From contig CAUJCN010000002.1 of NCBI GenBank assembly GCA_963169855.1, positions 682,001 to 746,000 of the forward strand: a stretch of DNA of 64,000 bases. The letters run 5' to 3'. Both the position numbers and the translations under genes were made by a program. Under the pieces are notes generated by a model that saw nothing but the letters and a program-made list of their open reading frames with translations, made no database searches and was not told the origin of the DNA. Below, in pieces: positions 32,689 to 44,890 of the stretch. Position 1 is the first letter of the stretch. Each line of letters starts with the position of its first letter. Source of the stretch: Patescibacteria group bacterium. Its GTDB lineage: Bacteria; Patescibacteria; Dojkabacteria; J137.

Positions 32689-34169
32689 GGTTCTAATATA
32701 AAGTCAATTAAACTATTTTTTAAATTGTAGTTTTTTCTAGTTTCAGGGAAGTTGTCTAATCCGTTAAGTTCTTCAATGTGATTAACGTAAGCACTAATAA
32801 CCTGCTCAATAATGAAGCGTATAGTTATTAATTTAGCATCTCTGTCTGAAGTATTTGCGATTGAATAAATATTTAAAACAAATTGTGCCAAATCTTCCCA
32901 TCGTTCTGGTATTTCTTCTTTCCCAGTAAGTACTTCTAGAATTAAGCTTATAAATTCCTTCCCAGCAGAATCAAATTCCAGAGAGTATATGTTCGCTTCT
33001 GGAGATTTTTGAGTTAAACCTAGCTTATTAAGTCTCTTTGTTAATGAATCAGGAATATTTCTATAAACTCTGTTTAAATATTCTGCCTGTGCTTTGTATG
33101 AATCTGATTCTGTATCAACAGAAAATACATCGGATAAAGTTACTGGTTTGTTTTTTTCTTCTTCGATTGTTGCGCCCCAAATGTTAATTCTTTTGAATTG
33201 ACTCTTTAATAAACCAATGTGCGTCAAAACAGATCCGTCCGCACGTTGAATTTCTCCGTTACTATCAGTCCACAAAGTTATTGCAACAAACTTTTCTATA
33301 ATTAAGTCTATTAAAAATGCTCGAAGCTCAGCCCTTGTTTCTTCGTTCATGTGAGTCAGGTGATATCTTAGTGTATTAGTCAGAACGAAGTAAATTTCTC
33401 CAAAATTTTCCACTAACAAGTCTGAGCGATACTCAGGTAATCCATTTTTAAGCATTTCGTCAAAATGTTTAAGTAGTCTTTCTGCCTGTTCAATAAAGGT
33501 TTTAGGACTTGTTATGTAGAAAGAATATTGTGAAACATCATCATGACTTGCCTTTTTGAAGTCTTCAATAAAAATATCAACTAATCGGATAGCATTCTTG
33601 AATAAATCCTGAACTAAAGGATACTTTTGTTCGTAAGTTTCACTTTCGCTTAAAGATCTAGTGTTCCCAGTTAGATCCGCAGCAGGTGCTTCGGATAATA
33701 CTCGAAGTTCACTAAAAGCTTCTCCTAAAGCTTCTAACGCAACATTTTTGAACTTCTGCAGAGACTCGATCTTAGGTGTCTCGGTAAATATTTTTCCATA
33801 CATTTTTGCATAGCCTATTTCTCCGTATGTTAAGGCAGCGTACCCTAATATCTTTTCAGTTAATTTCTCCTTTTGCTCTTCACTCAATCTAAGCTGTTCG
33901 GCGGTATTGGTAAAAAACTCTTGAAGGGGCGTCGGGTTTGCGGAGCTATTTTTGAGAGATCTTACTAAGTTCAAACAAAGTTTAGTTCCAATTCTAACGT
34001 ATTCATCCTCGCGAACGCTAAGTCTTGATTCATATTGGGTAAGTTCTAGCACAAGTTTAATGTGTGCTTCAATCTCAACATAAAGTAACTTAGCTAAAGG
34101 ATTCTTAAAAAGATTGTTGTCCGCAAGAAAAGAGTCTAAGGGAGAATCAGGAGTAGCAGGTACATCCAT
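32685..34169 (-). CDS. Helical protein of unknown function, 494 residues
   Basis: Soluble, almost entirely alpha-helical by appearance, acidic, no cysteine-rich or membrane segments. I recognise no domain. ATG at 34169, TGA stop overlapping the start of the downstream broken gene, so the two formed an operon. Divergent from polA (130-base gap). It is one of several cytoplasmic lineage-specific proteins in this window (compare 45863 and 53529). Confidence 0.6.
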   Translation of the reverse strand: MDVPATPDSPLDSFLADNNLFKNPLAKLLYVEIEAHIKLVLELTQYESRLSVREDEYVRIGTKLCLNLVRSLKNSSANPTPLQEFFTNTAEQLRLSEEQKEKLTEKILGYAALTYGEIGYAKMYGKIFTETPKIESLQKFKNVALEALGEAFSELRVLSEAPAADLTGNTRSLSESETYEQKYPLVQDLFKNAIRLVDIFIEDFKKASHDDVSQYSFYITSPKTFIEQAERLLKHFDEMLKNGLPEYRSDLLVENFGEIYFVLTNTLRYHLTHMNEETRAELRAFLIDLIIEKFVAITLWTDSNGEIQRADGSVLTHIGLLKSQFKRINIWGATIEEEKNKPVTLSDVFSVDTESDSYKAQAEYLNRVYRNIPDSLTKRLNKLGLTQKSPEANIYSLEFDSAGKEFISLILEVLTGKEEIPERWEDLAQFVLNIYSIANTSDRDAKLITIRFIIEQVISAYVNHIEELNGLDNFPETRKNYNLKNSLIDFILEP

Positions 34170-34299
34170 GTTTTATGTAGTAAAGTTAATTTCCCCGATT
34201 ATAGAACTGTCATAATGATTAGACAATAGATTGGAATCGAAAAAGACTATAAGATTAAACTTGGTATCGTGTTAAACTTACTTAGTTAAATTTCTCTCA

Positions 34300-36837
34300 G
34301 TGAACAACAAATTATTAATCATAGACTGTTTCGCATTAATATATAGAGCTTACTATGCATTTCCACCTTCACTTACAAATACAAAGGGGGAGCCAGTAAA
34401 CGCGGTCTTTGGATTTTCATCGCTATTATTAGACGTGATTCTAAAGTTCAACCCAACTCATGTGTTAGCTGTAATGGACTCAGCTGGGGCAACTGCGAGA
34501 CAAACAGATTATTCTTTCTATAAATCGAATAGAGACGAAGCTGACAACCTGATGGTTGTCCAAATTCCACGCATCGCGGAGGTGCTTGAATCGATGGGTA
34601 TTCAAATACTCAAGGCAGATGGGATAGAGGCGGATGATATTATAGGAACTGTTAGCAAGGCTTTGTCCTCGGAGTGGTCAGATATTATCGTTGTAACTGG
34701 AGATCAAGACCTGTTTCAACTCATAGACGGGAAAACAAAGATATATCTAGCATCTCGAAAGTTCTCAGAGTCAAAAATCTTTGAACGTGAAGAAGTAAAA
34801 GAGAAACTTGGAATCTACCCAGAGAATGTTCCTGACTATAAATCCATAGCAGGCGATGCTTCTGACAACATTCCTGGAGTAAAAGGCATCGGTCCAAAGG
34901 GAGCAGTTGATTTGATTACAAAATTTGGAACTCTAGAAGAAATCTATAAAAGAATAGAGGAGGTAGATAAGAAATATAAGGAAAAGCTGATTGAAAATAT
35001 TGAAATCGCTCAGACCTCAAAGCATTTAGCCACAATTAATACGTCTATTCCAATAATATTTGATATTAATAAGTCAAAGTTTGTAGGAGTTAATTTAAGC
35101 AAAACAAAAGATATCTTCAATGATCTTGAGTTTAAAAGCTTGGTTGTCAAGCTAGATAAGGTATCTAAAGCTTTTGGGGAGCACAACACAGTAGATCTGT
35201 TTTCTGCAGAAACTATAGAAATGTCTTTTGATCCATCAACGCTTTCAACAAATTTAACAGAATTAAATGATTCTCAAGAAATCTTCATTTTTAAGAAAGG
35301 AGAAGGAGACTTTATTCTTTCGGGAGACCAAGAAACTCTGTATGCAGCCAATAAAGACGAGACTCTTAAGGTTGTAAAAGATAAAAAAGTAATAGGATTT
35401 CATCTAAAAGATATTAAGGAAATCCTTGCTGTATCAGGATCCCACATGGATTTAATGATTTCAGGAGTTGTGATTGGAGGAGGAAAAGTAACTCCTACTA
35501 TTAATAGTGTATTAAGATTCTTTAACGCCGAGCCTTCAGAAAATCCTGCAAAAATAGTGCAGGAAATGAAAAAAGTCTATGTAGCGTTGAAGACTGACTA
35601 TGCAGAAAGTAGAGTTGTAAAGCTGGAAAACGATATTCTTCCAGTAGTTATTCAGATGGAGGAAAACGGAATATATATAGATAAAGTCTCATTAGTTAAG
35701 GGATTAGAATCTCTTCAAAAAGACAGAATAGACGTACAAGATCGAATATTTGCAGCGGCAGGTCACGAGCTGAATATCAATTCCCCTAAGCAAATCGGAG
35801 AGTTACTGTTCGTAGAAAGAAAGCTATCTGGAGCAAGAAAGACAAAAACAGGTGCCTATAGTACAGACGAAAGAACATTGATGGATCTATACGACCAGGA
35901 TCCAATTATTGGAATGATTTTAGAATATAGAGAACTGGATAAGATGATTAGTACTTATCTTTCACCTTTGCCAACTTACGTAGATTCAGACAATAGAATT
36001 CACGGAACTTTCGATCAAATAGGAGCAGTTAGTGGAAGATTCTCTTCTAAGAATCCAAATATTCAAAATATTCCAAAGGGAGAATTCTATGGAGTTAACG
36101 TCAGGGATGCATTCATAGCTTCAGAAGGAAACACATTACTTTCGTTCGACTATTCACAGCAAGAATTAAGAATTTTAGCTGCTTTGGCTGAAGAAGAAAC
36201 AATGTTGGAATACTACAATACAAATAGAGACGTTCATATTTTGACTGCTTCTCAGCTGTTTGAAGTCGAAGAAAAAGACGTAACCAAGGAGCAAAGAAAT
36301 GTAGGCAAGACAGTCAATTTCAGTATTATATATGGTATATCAGCATTCGGACTTTCGGACAGACTCAAAATCCCAAGAGATACGGCTAGCCAGTTTATAA
36401 ATAAATTCTATGAAACTTATCCGAAAATTAAGACTTTTATGGACAAGGTTCTGGGCGAGGCAAGAACTTCTGGTTACACCGAGACCGTTTTGGGAAGAAG
36501 AAGGTATAACGAGATGATTAAATCAAATAATAGAAACTTAAAGGCAGCAGCTGAAAGAGAATTGTTTAACTTTATAATTCAAGGTAGCGCAGCTGACATT
36601 ATGAAGATGGTTTTGACCCAAATAGACAGTGCAGTTAATTCGGAAAACAAACTTATTGCACAGATCCACGATGAATATCTTTTTGAAAGTAAAAATAGTT
36701 CGGACAATATTGAAGTCTTTGTCCGAAAGGTTTATTATGTAATGAAGGAAGTATTAGACCTCGGAGTCGAATTCAAGGTGGAGGTAAATATAGGAGACCG
36801 ATGGGGCAGCTTAACTAAATACGATATTAATGAATAG
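34300..36837 (+). CDS. polA: DNA polymerase I
   Basis: 845 residues, GTG start. 5'-nuclease domain (about 1-280) with LLIIDCFALIYRAYYAF, EADDIIGTV, VVTGDQDLFQLI and GDASDNIPGVKGIGPKGA (helix-hairpin-helix). The middle 3'-5' exonuclease region (about 300-430) lacks the DxE and other metal-binding acids, so proofreading is probably absent, as in Taq. Polymerase: motif A SFDYSQQELRILAALAEEE (usual DYSQIELR), motif B RNVGKTVNFSIIYG, motif C IAQIHDEYLFE. Repairs DNA and removes RNA primers. The next gene starts three bases after the stop. Confidence 0.95.
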   Translation: MNNKLLIIDCFALIYRAYYAFPPSLTNTKGEPVNAVFGFSSLLLDVILKFNPTHVLAVMDSAGATARQTDYSFYKSNRDEADNLMVVQIPRIAEVLESMGIQILKADGIEADDIIGTVSKALSSEWSDIIVVTGDQDLFQLIDGKTKIYLASRKFSESKIFEREEVKEKLGIYPENVPDYKSIAGDASDNIPGVKGIGPKGAVDLITKFGTLEEIYKRIEEVDKKYKEKLIENIEIAQTSKHLATINTSIPIIFDINKSKFVGVNLSKTKDIFNDLEFKSLVVKLDKVSKAFGEHNTVDLFSAETIEMSFDPSTLSTNLTELNDSQEIFIFKKGEGDFILSGDQETLYAANKDETLKVVKDKKVIGFHLKDIKEILAVSGSHMDLMISGVVIGGGKVTPTINSVLRFFNAEPSENPAKIVQEMKKVYVALKTDYAESRVVKLENDILPVVIQMEENGIYIDKVSLVKGLESLQKDRIDVQDRIFAAAGHELNINSPKQIGELLFVERKLSGARKTKTGAYSTDERTLMDLYDQDPIIGMILEYRELDKMISTYLSPLPTYVDSDNRIHGTFDQIGAVSGRFSSKNPNIQNIPKGEFYGVNVRDAFIASEGNTLLSFDYSQQELRILAALAEEETMLEYYNTNRDVHILTASQLFEVEEKDVTKEQRNVGKTVNFSIIYGISAFGLSDRLKIPRDTASQFINKFYETYPKIKTFMDKVLGEARTSGYTETVLGRRRYNEMIKSNNRNLKAAAERELFNFIIQGSAADIMKMVLTQIDSAVNSENKLIAQIHDEYLFESKNSSDNIEVFVRKVYYVMKEVLDLGVEFKVEVNIGDRWGSLTKYDINE

Positions 36838-36840
36838 TCT

Positions 36841-37326
36841 ATGAAATTCATCTATAAATGGTTAGCAATTTTAGGGTTCGGTTTGTCCGCGTATTTGTAT
36901 CTGAAGAATAATAAAAACGTAAGCAAGGATTTAAAAAATCTAGGTAATAAAGCGAACTCTTTATATTCAAAATTTTCTGATACTTTAGAAAAAGGAAAGG
37001 AAGAGATTCTGGAAGAAGTTCGAGAATTCGAAAAAGAAATCAAAAAAGATAAAAATTTTCAAAAAGCTCAGTCAGCTGTAAAAGAAATAGTAAAGAAAGT
37101 TAAGCCAGCAAATAAAAAGACAACGCCATTGTCAACTGGAGTTAATAGAATAGATAAAATTCAGAAATTGTTGTCAGACAAATCAGAAATTGCGATTCCA
37201 GATATTAGAAAACACTTCGCTGGTGTTAGTGAAAGAACACTAAGGAGAGACATGGATAAATTAGAGAAGATGGGCGTTGTAAAGCAAGTTGGAAAAACAA
37301 AGAACTCATACTACGAAATTCTTTAA
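36841..37326 (+). CDS. Membrane-anchored protein with C-terminal winged-helix (DeoR-like) domain
   Basis: 161 residues: N-terminal membrane helix (about 5-22, WLAILGFGLSAYLYL), a lysine/glutamate coiled coil (about 30-95), and a C-terminal helix-turn-helix, IAIPDIRKHFAGVSERTLRR, then DMDKLEKMGVVKQVGKTK (about 119-156), like the DeoR-type winged helix. This would tether DNA to the membrane or make a membrane-bound regulator. It follows polA by three bases and is probably co-transcribed. Confidence 0.65.
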   Translation: MKFIYKWLAILGFGLSAYLYLKNNKNVSKDLKNLGNKANSLYSKFSDTLEKGKEEILEEVREFEKEIKKDKNFQKAQSAVKEIVKKVKPANKKTTPLSTGVNRIDKIQKLLSDKSEIAIPDIRKHFAGVSERTLRRDMDKLEKMGVVKQVGKTKNSYYEIL

Positions 37327-37435
37327 ATCTACAATTTATCAAGATTAGTACTGCTAATAAGCAGTCTTCAAAATATCTCTTGCAAAACAATTTTTTTTCC
37401 TGCACAATATAGTTGCACTTATTAACTATTCTTAC

Positions 37436-39088
37436 ATGTCTAGGAAGATACTTATATCTGTATCTAAGACTATGGGCACACTTGTAGCCTCTCTTATTCT
37501 TGCCGGAATTTTTACTCTATTAATAGTAACTATCTTTTTAAACATCGTAGATCGAGATAGAGTTCTTCCTAATATATACCTGGAAAACGACTATGTTGGA
37601 TTGATGGAGATTGGAGACGTAAAAGTTCAGTACGAAAAGGCAGCTATCGAAGACCTTCCTTCGAAAATCAAACTTACAATTGGAACAGAAACTAAAGAAT
37701 ATAAAACTTCCGAACTTGCTCCAGAACTATACTTGGATAGAATTAAGGATGTTGGAAGAGATTCCGATCCAATTAGAGCATTGGAAGAAATGGTAAGCGT
37801 TGCTAATCCAATTAAATTCTCATATGAATATAAATTTGATGTAAATAAAATCATCAGTGAATTTAAGCTTTTCAACGACGATGAGTTTAAATTTGTTGAA
37901 GATGATGGGCGAATTGTGGGATGTTCTTCTAATGGGTTGTCTGCAAAGCTTGTAGATGTTCAAAAAGTGAACGACGAAATCACAGAAAACTTGGCAATAG
38001 ATACAGAAGTAAAGCTAGATAAATCCCAAATTCTTTCTGAAGGTACAGCAAAAGATGTTTATTTAATCTGTAATAGATTCAAATACGACGCTAATGCAAT
38101 GACTGCAAAATTCCAGAGATTCGGCGATATTAAATCAGAAGATGTGCTAAGTTTTATGGGAATGTATCTAAGTGAAGAGGGGAGCTTGAGTTGGAAGATA
38201 TATAATAAAGAGAATTTAAAAAAGTTCCTTAATAACCTAAAAACTAAAACAGAGGTCGCTCTGGACGAAGGAGAGTACGAAGATATTAATGGAGTAATAA
38301 GATTGTTCAGAAAATATGTAGAAGGAAAAGCCTTGGACATAGATTCGAGTTTGAGCAACCTTGTAAGATGGAGTGCCGACCCAATAAGTAAGGATTTCAA
38401 ACTAGTATTCAAGACTACATCTCCTTGGTATATAAAAGACGGTAGGCAGATTGAAGATTTTACTTATGAATTAAGTAGAGGAGAAAGTCGTATTAATCTA
38501 TATGTAGGAGGTTGGGACAATCCAAGTCTTTACGCTTCTAGAGTTGGTGTAGACGAAATGGACGGTTATGTTCTAAATCCTGGAGAAGAATACTCATTCT
38601 TTAATTTCCTTCAGCCACAATTGTCAGATATGTGGAGAACAAAAGAAGGGAATCCTATATTAAGTGGTATTTGTAATTCTTCTACTACTATATTTAGAGC
38701 AGCACTTCACGCAGGTTTCCCTATAACGGAAAGATGGAATCATGGTTGGAGTCTAGAAAAGTACAGGTGGCCATATTCCGAGAATGTTGTTGATGCTACC
38801 TATTTAACAACTCCGAAAATTGACCTAAGATTCGTAAACGACATAGGACATCCTGTTGTATTCAAATTAGATACATGGAGAGATGCAGAATGGGAATATC
38901 AAAGATTAAGAGTTATGACTTCGCCAAAAGCTAAAGGTAGAACTGTAGAGTTAGCTAACTTTAGAAAATGGGGTGAGCGTCTTCCAGGGATCTATAAAGG
39001 TAGTTTTGATCGAATAATCAAACAGGATGGGGCAGTGGTGGGCCAAGATTACTTCGAAAGTAACTATCACATGTACGCTCCTTACTAA
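37436..39088 (+). CDS. VanW-family envelope protein
   Basis: 550 residues. One membrane helix (about 13-36), then an outer part with two beta-rich repeats (about 45-330; similar to the peptidoglycan-binding YoaR region) and a C-terminal VanW domain with GYVLNPGEEYSFFNFL, SGICNSSTTIFRAALHAGFP, ITERWNH and PKIDLRFVNDIGHPVVFKL. VanW domains occur in glycopeptide-resistance clusters and in many Patescibacteria surface proteins; their biochemical role is not settled. The gene ends the block before the rRNA operon. Confidence 0.8.
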   Translation: MSRKILISVSKTMGTLVASLILAGIFTLLIVTIFLNIVDRDRVLPNIYLENDYVGLMEIGDVKVQYEKAAIEDLPSKIKLTIGTETKEYKTSELAPELYLDRIKDVGRDSDPIRALEEMVSVANPIKFSYEYKFDVNKIISEFKLFNDDEFKFVEDDGRIVGCSSNGLSAKLVDVQKVNDEITENLAIDTEVKLDKSQILSEGTAKDVYLICNRFKYDANAMTAKFQRFGDIKSEDVLSFMGMYLSEEGSLSWKIYNKENLKKFLNNLKTKTEVALDEGEYEDINGVIRLFRKYVEGKALDIDSSLSNLVRWSADPISKDFKLVFKTTSPWYIKDGRQIEDFTYELSRGESRINLYVGGWDNPSLYASRVGVDEMDGYVLNPGEEYSFFNFLQPQLSDMWRTKEGNPILSGICNSSTTIFRAALHAGFPITERWNHGWSLEKYRWPYSENVVDATYLTTPKIDLRFVNDIGHPVVFKLDTWRDAEWEYQRLRVMTSPKAKGRTVELANFRKWGERLPGIYKGSFDRIIKQDGAVVGQDYFESNYHMYAPY

Positions 39089-39166
39089 AATCCAGCCTCC
39101 AGAAAAGCCATCTGTCTTCATTCCCAAAAGCCTTGTAAAATCTCATAATTTTCCTCATTTTCCCTC

Positions 39167-39196
39167 TTGACCTAGAGAGGGGTTCCTTGATACAAT
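39167..39196 (+). promoter_or_regulatory. rRNA operon promoter
   Basis: TTGACC (39167-39172), 18-base spacer, TACAAT (39191-39196), about 265 bases before the 16S. The 371-base gap 39089-39459 holds this promoter and the pre-rRNA leader (processing arm at 39268-39283 and a hairpin around 39320-39350), and no gene. Confidence 0.7.
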
Positions 39197-39267
39197 CACA
39201 TCACACTTATCTTAGAGTCACTTTAAGAAGTGAATACTATTATCCCAATAATAAAAATTGAACTTTT

Positions 39268-39283
39268 AAAAGTGATAAGGAAC
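39268..39283 (+). other. 16S precursor processing stem, 5' arm
   Basis: AAAAGTGATAAGGAAC here is perfectly complementary (16 pairs) to GTTCCTTATCACTTTT at 41049-41064 after the 16S. It encloses the 16S and is the expected RNase III-type processing stem. Confidence 0.85.
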
Positions 39284-39459
39284 GTCAATTTTCTTTGAGA
39301 CGATCTAAACTCTTGTAAACGTTCTGGATTGGAATCGCCAGAATGTTATTCCAGAAGAACCAATTTAATTTGGTCAACTTCTAAATTTTTCCGCTATTAA
39401 ATTAGCAAACTTAAATAATGGAATCCGCCGAAATTCGCAAGAATGTAGGAGGATGATAT

Positions 39460-40983
<1,524 letters not shown>

Positions 40984-41048
40984 AAAAGGAGTCTTGGTCA
41001 TTAATTTGATCAAAACCCAAGTTTTAGACGTTTTCGACGATATTGATT

Positions 41049-41064
41049 GTTCCTTATCACTTTT
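41049..41064 (+). other. 16S precursor processing stem, 3' arm
   Basis: GTTCCTTATCACTTTT, the perfect complement of 39268-39283. Confidence 0.85.
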
Positions 41065-41110
41065 TAAGAGTTTATAAAATAGAACCTTAAATAATTAATT
41101 ACTACTTAAC

Positions 41111-41187
41111 AGGCGATTAGCTCAGGTGGTTAGAGCGTTCCTCTGATAAGGGAAAGGTCCCAAGTTCGAGTCTTGGATCGCCTACCA
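41111..41187 (+). tRNA. tRNA-Ile(GAU)
   Basis: Spacer tRNA of the rRNA operon. Acceptor AGGCGAT/ATCGCCT, anticodon loop CTGATAA, T-arm CCAAG-TTCGAGT-CTTGG, encoded CCA (41185-41187). Confidence 0.95.
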
Positions 41188-41256
41188 TCACAGTATAACG
41201 AGGAGTTGGAGTTCTGAGTAGAATGCTCATTGCTAACAATAAGACTCAGCTGTTTT

Positions 41257-41329
41257 GGGGTCTTAGCTTAGTTGGTAGAGCGTCTCATTTGCAATGAGAA
41301 GGTCATGGGTTCGAATCCCATAGACTCCA
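41257..41329 (+). tRNA. tRNA-Ala(UGC)
   Basis: Second spacer tRNA. Acceptor GGGGTCT/AGACTCC with the G3-U70 identity pair, anticodon loop TTTGCAA, T-loop TTCGAAT, discriminator A, no encoded CCA. Confidence 0.95.
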
Positions 41330-41565
41330 TTTTTAGTAATTAGCTCTTTTGTAAAAAGAGAGGGCTAATAGCTGAAAGTAAAAACTTTTAGTGATTAATT
41401 GATCTTTAACAACTGAATAGAAGGTGAATAACCGGAAATAAGCTAATAAGGGCATATGGTGAATGCCTTGGCACAAAAAGCCGATGAAGGACGCGCTTAG
41501 CTGCGAAATGCCTCGAGGAGCTGCTGCGAAGCGTTATACTCGGGGGTATCCGAATGGGAAAACCC

Positions 41566-41582
41566 ACCCGCCATTGGCGGGT
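41566..41582. repeat. Family A palindrome in a 23S helix near the 5' end
   Basis: ACCCGCCATTGGCGGGT follows GGGAAAACCC, at the place where E. coli has the helix GTGTGTTTCGACACAC. Same core as the groEL and ftsH terminators. Confidence 0.8.
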
Positions 41583-42039
41583 ATCACATGATGAATTCAT
41601 AGTCATGTAGATGGTAATTCTGCGAACTGAAACATCTTAGTAGCAGGTAGAAAAAAGACAAATATGTAATTCTCTTAGTAGTGGCGAGCGAACAGGGAAG
41701 AGCTCAAACCCAAAGATCTTGAATGGTTTCAGATCTAATCAGCAATGGTTAGTGAAGGATTGTTCAGCCGTATTGGCGGTACGACTTTGAGGTGTTGTAG
41801 GAGGTAGATGTTGTGATTCCAATCAATCACAGAGTAAGTTATAAAATCCAACGATAGTAAAATTCAGCTGGGATGCTGGACCATAGAGCGTAAAAGTCGC
41901 GTATACAAAATCCTTGGATCTTGCTGATCTACGATCCTGAGTACTACCAAACAGGTGAAATCTGGTAGGAATCAAGCTGAACCATCAGCTAAAGCTAAAT
42001 ACTTTTTGTGACCGATAGTGCAAAGTACCGTGAGGGAAC

Positions 42040-42074
<35 letters not shown>

Positions 42075-42106
42075 CCCTGAAACCATATGCTTACAAACAG
42101 TCAGAG

Positions 42107-42121
42107 TCCGCCATTGGCGGA
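42107..42121. repeat. Family A palindrome in a second 23S helix
   Basis: TCCGCCATTGGCGGA, at the tip of the helix that in E. coli is formed near GCACGCTTAGGCGTGTG. Confidence 0.8.
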
Positions 42122-42651
42122 TGATGGCGTGCCTATTGAAGAATGAGTCTGCGAGTTATTGTATCTGGCAAGGTTAAACCCGTCTCGGGTGGAGCCATAG
42201 GGAAACCAAGTCTTAAAAGGGCGATTAGTCTGATGCAATAGACCCGAAGCCGTGTGATCTAACCATGAGCAGGTTGAACTCTTTCGAAAGAGAGAGGGAG
42301 GACCGAACAGTTTAACGGCAAAAAGTTATCTGATGACTTGTGGTTAGCGATGATACGTCAACCGAACACGGCGATAGCTGGCTCTCCTCGAAATAGTTTT
42401 TGGACTAGCCTCGACTTCGAAGTGTATGGAGGTAGAGCACTGACTGAGTATTAGGGGGCTTCGGCCTTACTAAACTCTATCAAACTACGAATGCCATACA
42501 TGAATGGTCGGGAGTCAGACTGCGGGAGATAAGTTCCGTTGGTCAAGAGGGAAACAGCCCAGAGCACAGGATAAGGTCCCTAAATTTATACTAAGTGGAA
42601 AAGGAGGTGGATTTTCTATGACAACCAGGAGGTTTGCTTGGAGGCAGCCAT

Positions 42652-42682
<31 letters not shown>

Positions 42683-43276
42683 AAGAAGATCTGCGCCGAT
42701 AATTATCGGGGCTCAAGTATAATACCGAAGCCGTGCCTTAATGCACATTGGTGCATTAGGAGTAGAGGAGCGTTGTATACGCAATGAAGCAGAATTGTGA
42801 GAGACTGTGGAGTATATACAAGTGCGGATGCAGACATGAGTAGCGAAATTCCGGTGAAAACCCGGTACACCGAATGATTAAGGTTTCCTCAGCTACGCCA
42901 GTCGTCTGAGGGTTAGTCGGTCCTAAGCTGAGGCTGAAAAGCGTAAGTGATGGATAACAGGTTAATATTCCTGTACTAACAATATATCGTTATCACCTAA
43001 GGAGTCCTGGTATGGAGAAGTTTGAGTGTCGACAGGTCGGCATGCAAGCAGCAAGATAGAGAGTGTAGGCAAATCCGCATTCTTGTTTTCTCGATTCGTC
43101 GAGAATGAACCCGAGCTGTGATGTATAGATGCTAGCTAAGGTTAGCGTCAATTCAGGCAATTCAGGCCACTGGAAAATCTTCTATGGGAGAGATGTTGTT
43201 AACCGTACCGCAAACCGCCACAGGTAATCTGGTAGAGTATACCAAGGTGTACGAGTAAGGCCATGTCAAGGAACTC

Positions 43277-43309
<33 letters not shown>

Positions 43310-43451
43310 TCCCCATATCTTGATTGATATGGGGTGCAATGAAAAGGTTCAATCGACTGTTTAACTAAAACACAGGTATGTGCAAACACGCAAGTGGAAG
43401 TATACATACTGACGTCTGCCCAATGCCAGAATATGACGGAAGAGAGTGGTC

Positions 43452-43468
43452 CCTCGCCATTGGCGAGG
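43452..43468. repeat. Family A palindrome in a third 23S helix
   Basis: CCTCGCCATTGGCGAGG, with the same CGCCATTGGCG core and compensated outer pairs, some 60 bases before the conserved GACGGTCCTAAGG region. Confidence 0.75.
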
Positions 43469-44088
43469 AGGAGCTTTTGACCTAAGTACTGGTGAATGGC
43501 GGCTGTAACCCTGACGGTCCTAAGGTAGCGAAATTCCTCGGTGCTTAATAGGCATCCTGCACGAAAGACGTAACGAGTTGGACGCTGTCTTGACATGGTG
43601 CTCGGCGAAAATGAAATGGCTGTGAAGATGCGGCCTTACCACATCTGGACAAAAAGACCCCAGCATCTTTACTGTAGCTAGGCATTGAGATAAATTTATT
43701 ATTGCAGAGTGTAGGAAGGAGACTTTGAAGCATCCCTTTTGGGGGGTGTGGAGTCGTCAATGTAACACTTCCCTGTGATGAATTTATTTCTGATTGGGTC
43801 CCTGAATCGGGATACCAAGACAGTGTTTGGTGGGCAGTTTCACTGGGGCGGTGTCTTACTAAAATGTAACGTAAGATTCCCAAGGTTACCTCATCCTGTA
43901 TGGAAATCAGGAGAAGAGTATAAAGGCAAAAGGTAGCTTTACTGTGAGACATACAAGTCGAACAGTTACGAAAGTAGGGCTTAGTGACCCTTTCATAGCA
44001 TATGGAAGCGTGATTGTTTAAAGGATAAAAGTTACGCTGGGGATAACAGGCTAGTCTTGCCCGAGCGTTCACAGCGACGGCAAGGTTC

Positions 44089-44121
<33 letters not shown>

Positions 44122-44131
44122 GTGTATCAGC

Positions 44132-44187
<56 letters not shown>

Positions 44188-44528
44188 AAGTAATTCAGGT
44201 CGGTCTCTATCCGATGTGGTCGTTCGAATTTTGAGGAGGTTCACTTTTAGTACGCAAGGACCAAGGTGAGGCAGTCTCTGGTGCACCAGTTGTTCTACCA
44301 AGAGCATCGCTGGGTAGCTACACTGCTATTAGGATAAGCACTGAAAGCATCTAAGTGCGAAGCCAACTCCAAGATTAAAATTCGTCATTAGGTTCCTGGG
44401 AGACTACCAGGTCGATAGGCAACAGGTGTAAGCACAGTAATGTGTGTAGCCGAGTTGTACTAATAAACCGAAAAATATTTCCGGTTATACTAACCTTCTA
44501 TTCAGTTTCTAGAGATCAATCCTCTTAC

Positions 44529-44552
44529 TCCCGATAAATCGGGATTCAGAGG
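44529..44552. repeat. Nested palindrome in the 23S-5S spacer
   Basis: TCCCGATAAATCGGGA (44529-44544) sits inside CCTCT/AGAGG (44521-44525/44548-44552). A related CCTGATTCATCGGGA lies at about 52350. Confidence 0.5.
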
Positions 44553-44655
44553 ACAAGTTCTCCGAAATTTCGCAAGAAATTAGGAGAAGATCTTTGAAAA
44601 TTAAAAATTAAGTATTCTGTCATCAGATACCTGGGAAGCTCCAAATTCCCAGATA

Positions 44656-44773
44656 TCCGGTGATAGGATCGCTCTGGACCCACCCTATCCCATTCCGAAC
44701 TAGGACGTGAAACGGAGTTGAGCCGAAAATACTTATCCGCACCGCGGATCGGGAAGATAGGTAATCGCCGGTT
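44656..44773 (+). rRNA. rrf: 5S ribosomal RNA
   Basis: About 118 bases. Terminal helix ATCCGGTGAT/AATCGCCGGTT, loop A segment CCCATTCCGAAC (44689-44700) and the loop E/helix IV region before GATAGGTAATCGCCGG. The strand just upstream forms a hairpin CTGGGAA/TTCCCAG. Ends are estimates. Confidence 0.9.
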
Positions 44774-44780
44774 ATGAAAA

Positions 44781-44805
44781 GCCTCCTGTAAAAAGGAGGT
44801 TTTTC
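44781..44805 (+). terminator. rRNA operon terminator
   Basis: GCCTCC-tgtaaaaa-GGAGGT stem followed by a T-run. Confidence 0.85.
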
Positions 44806-44890
44806 TATATCAAAATTTGCCCAACAAAGAATCGATTCCCTTTTCTTAGTAGAATAATCATCATACTATTATTTGCTAGCGCAAACCTAG

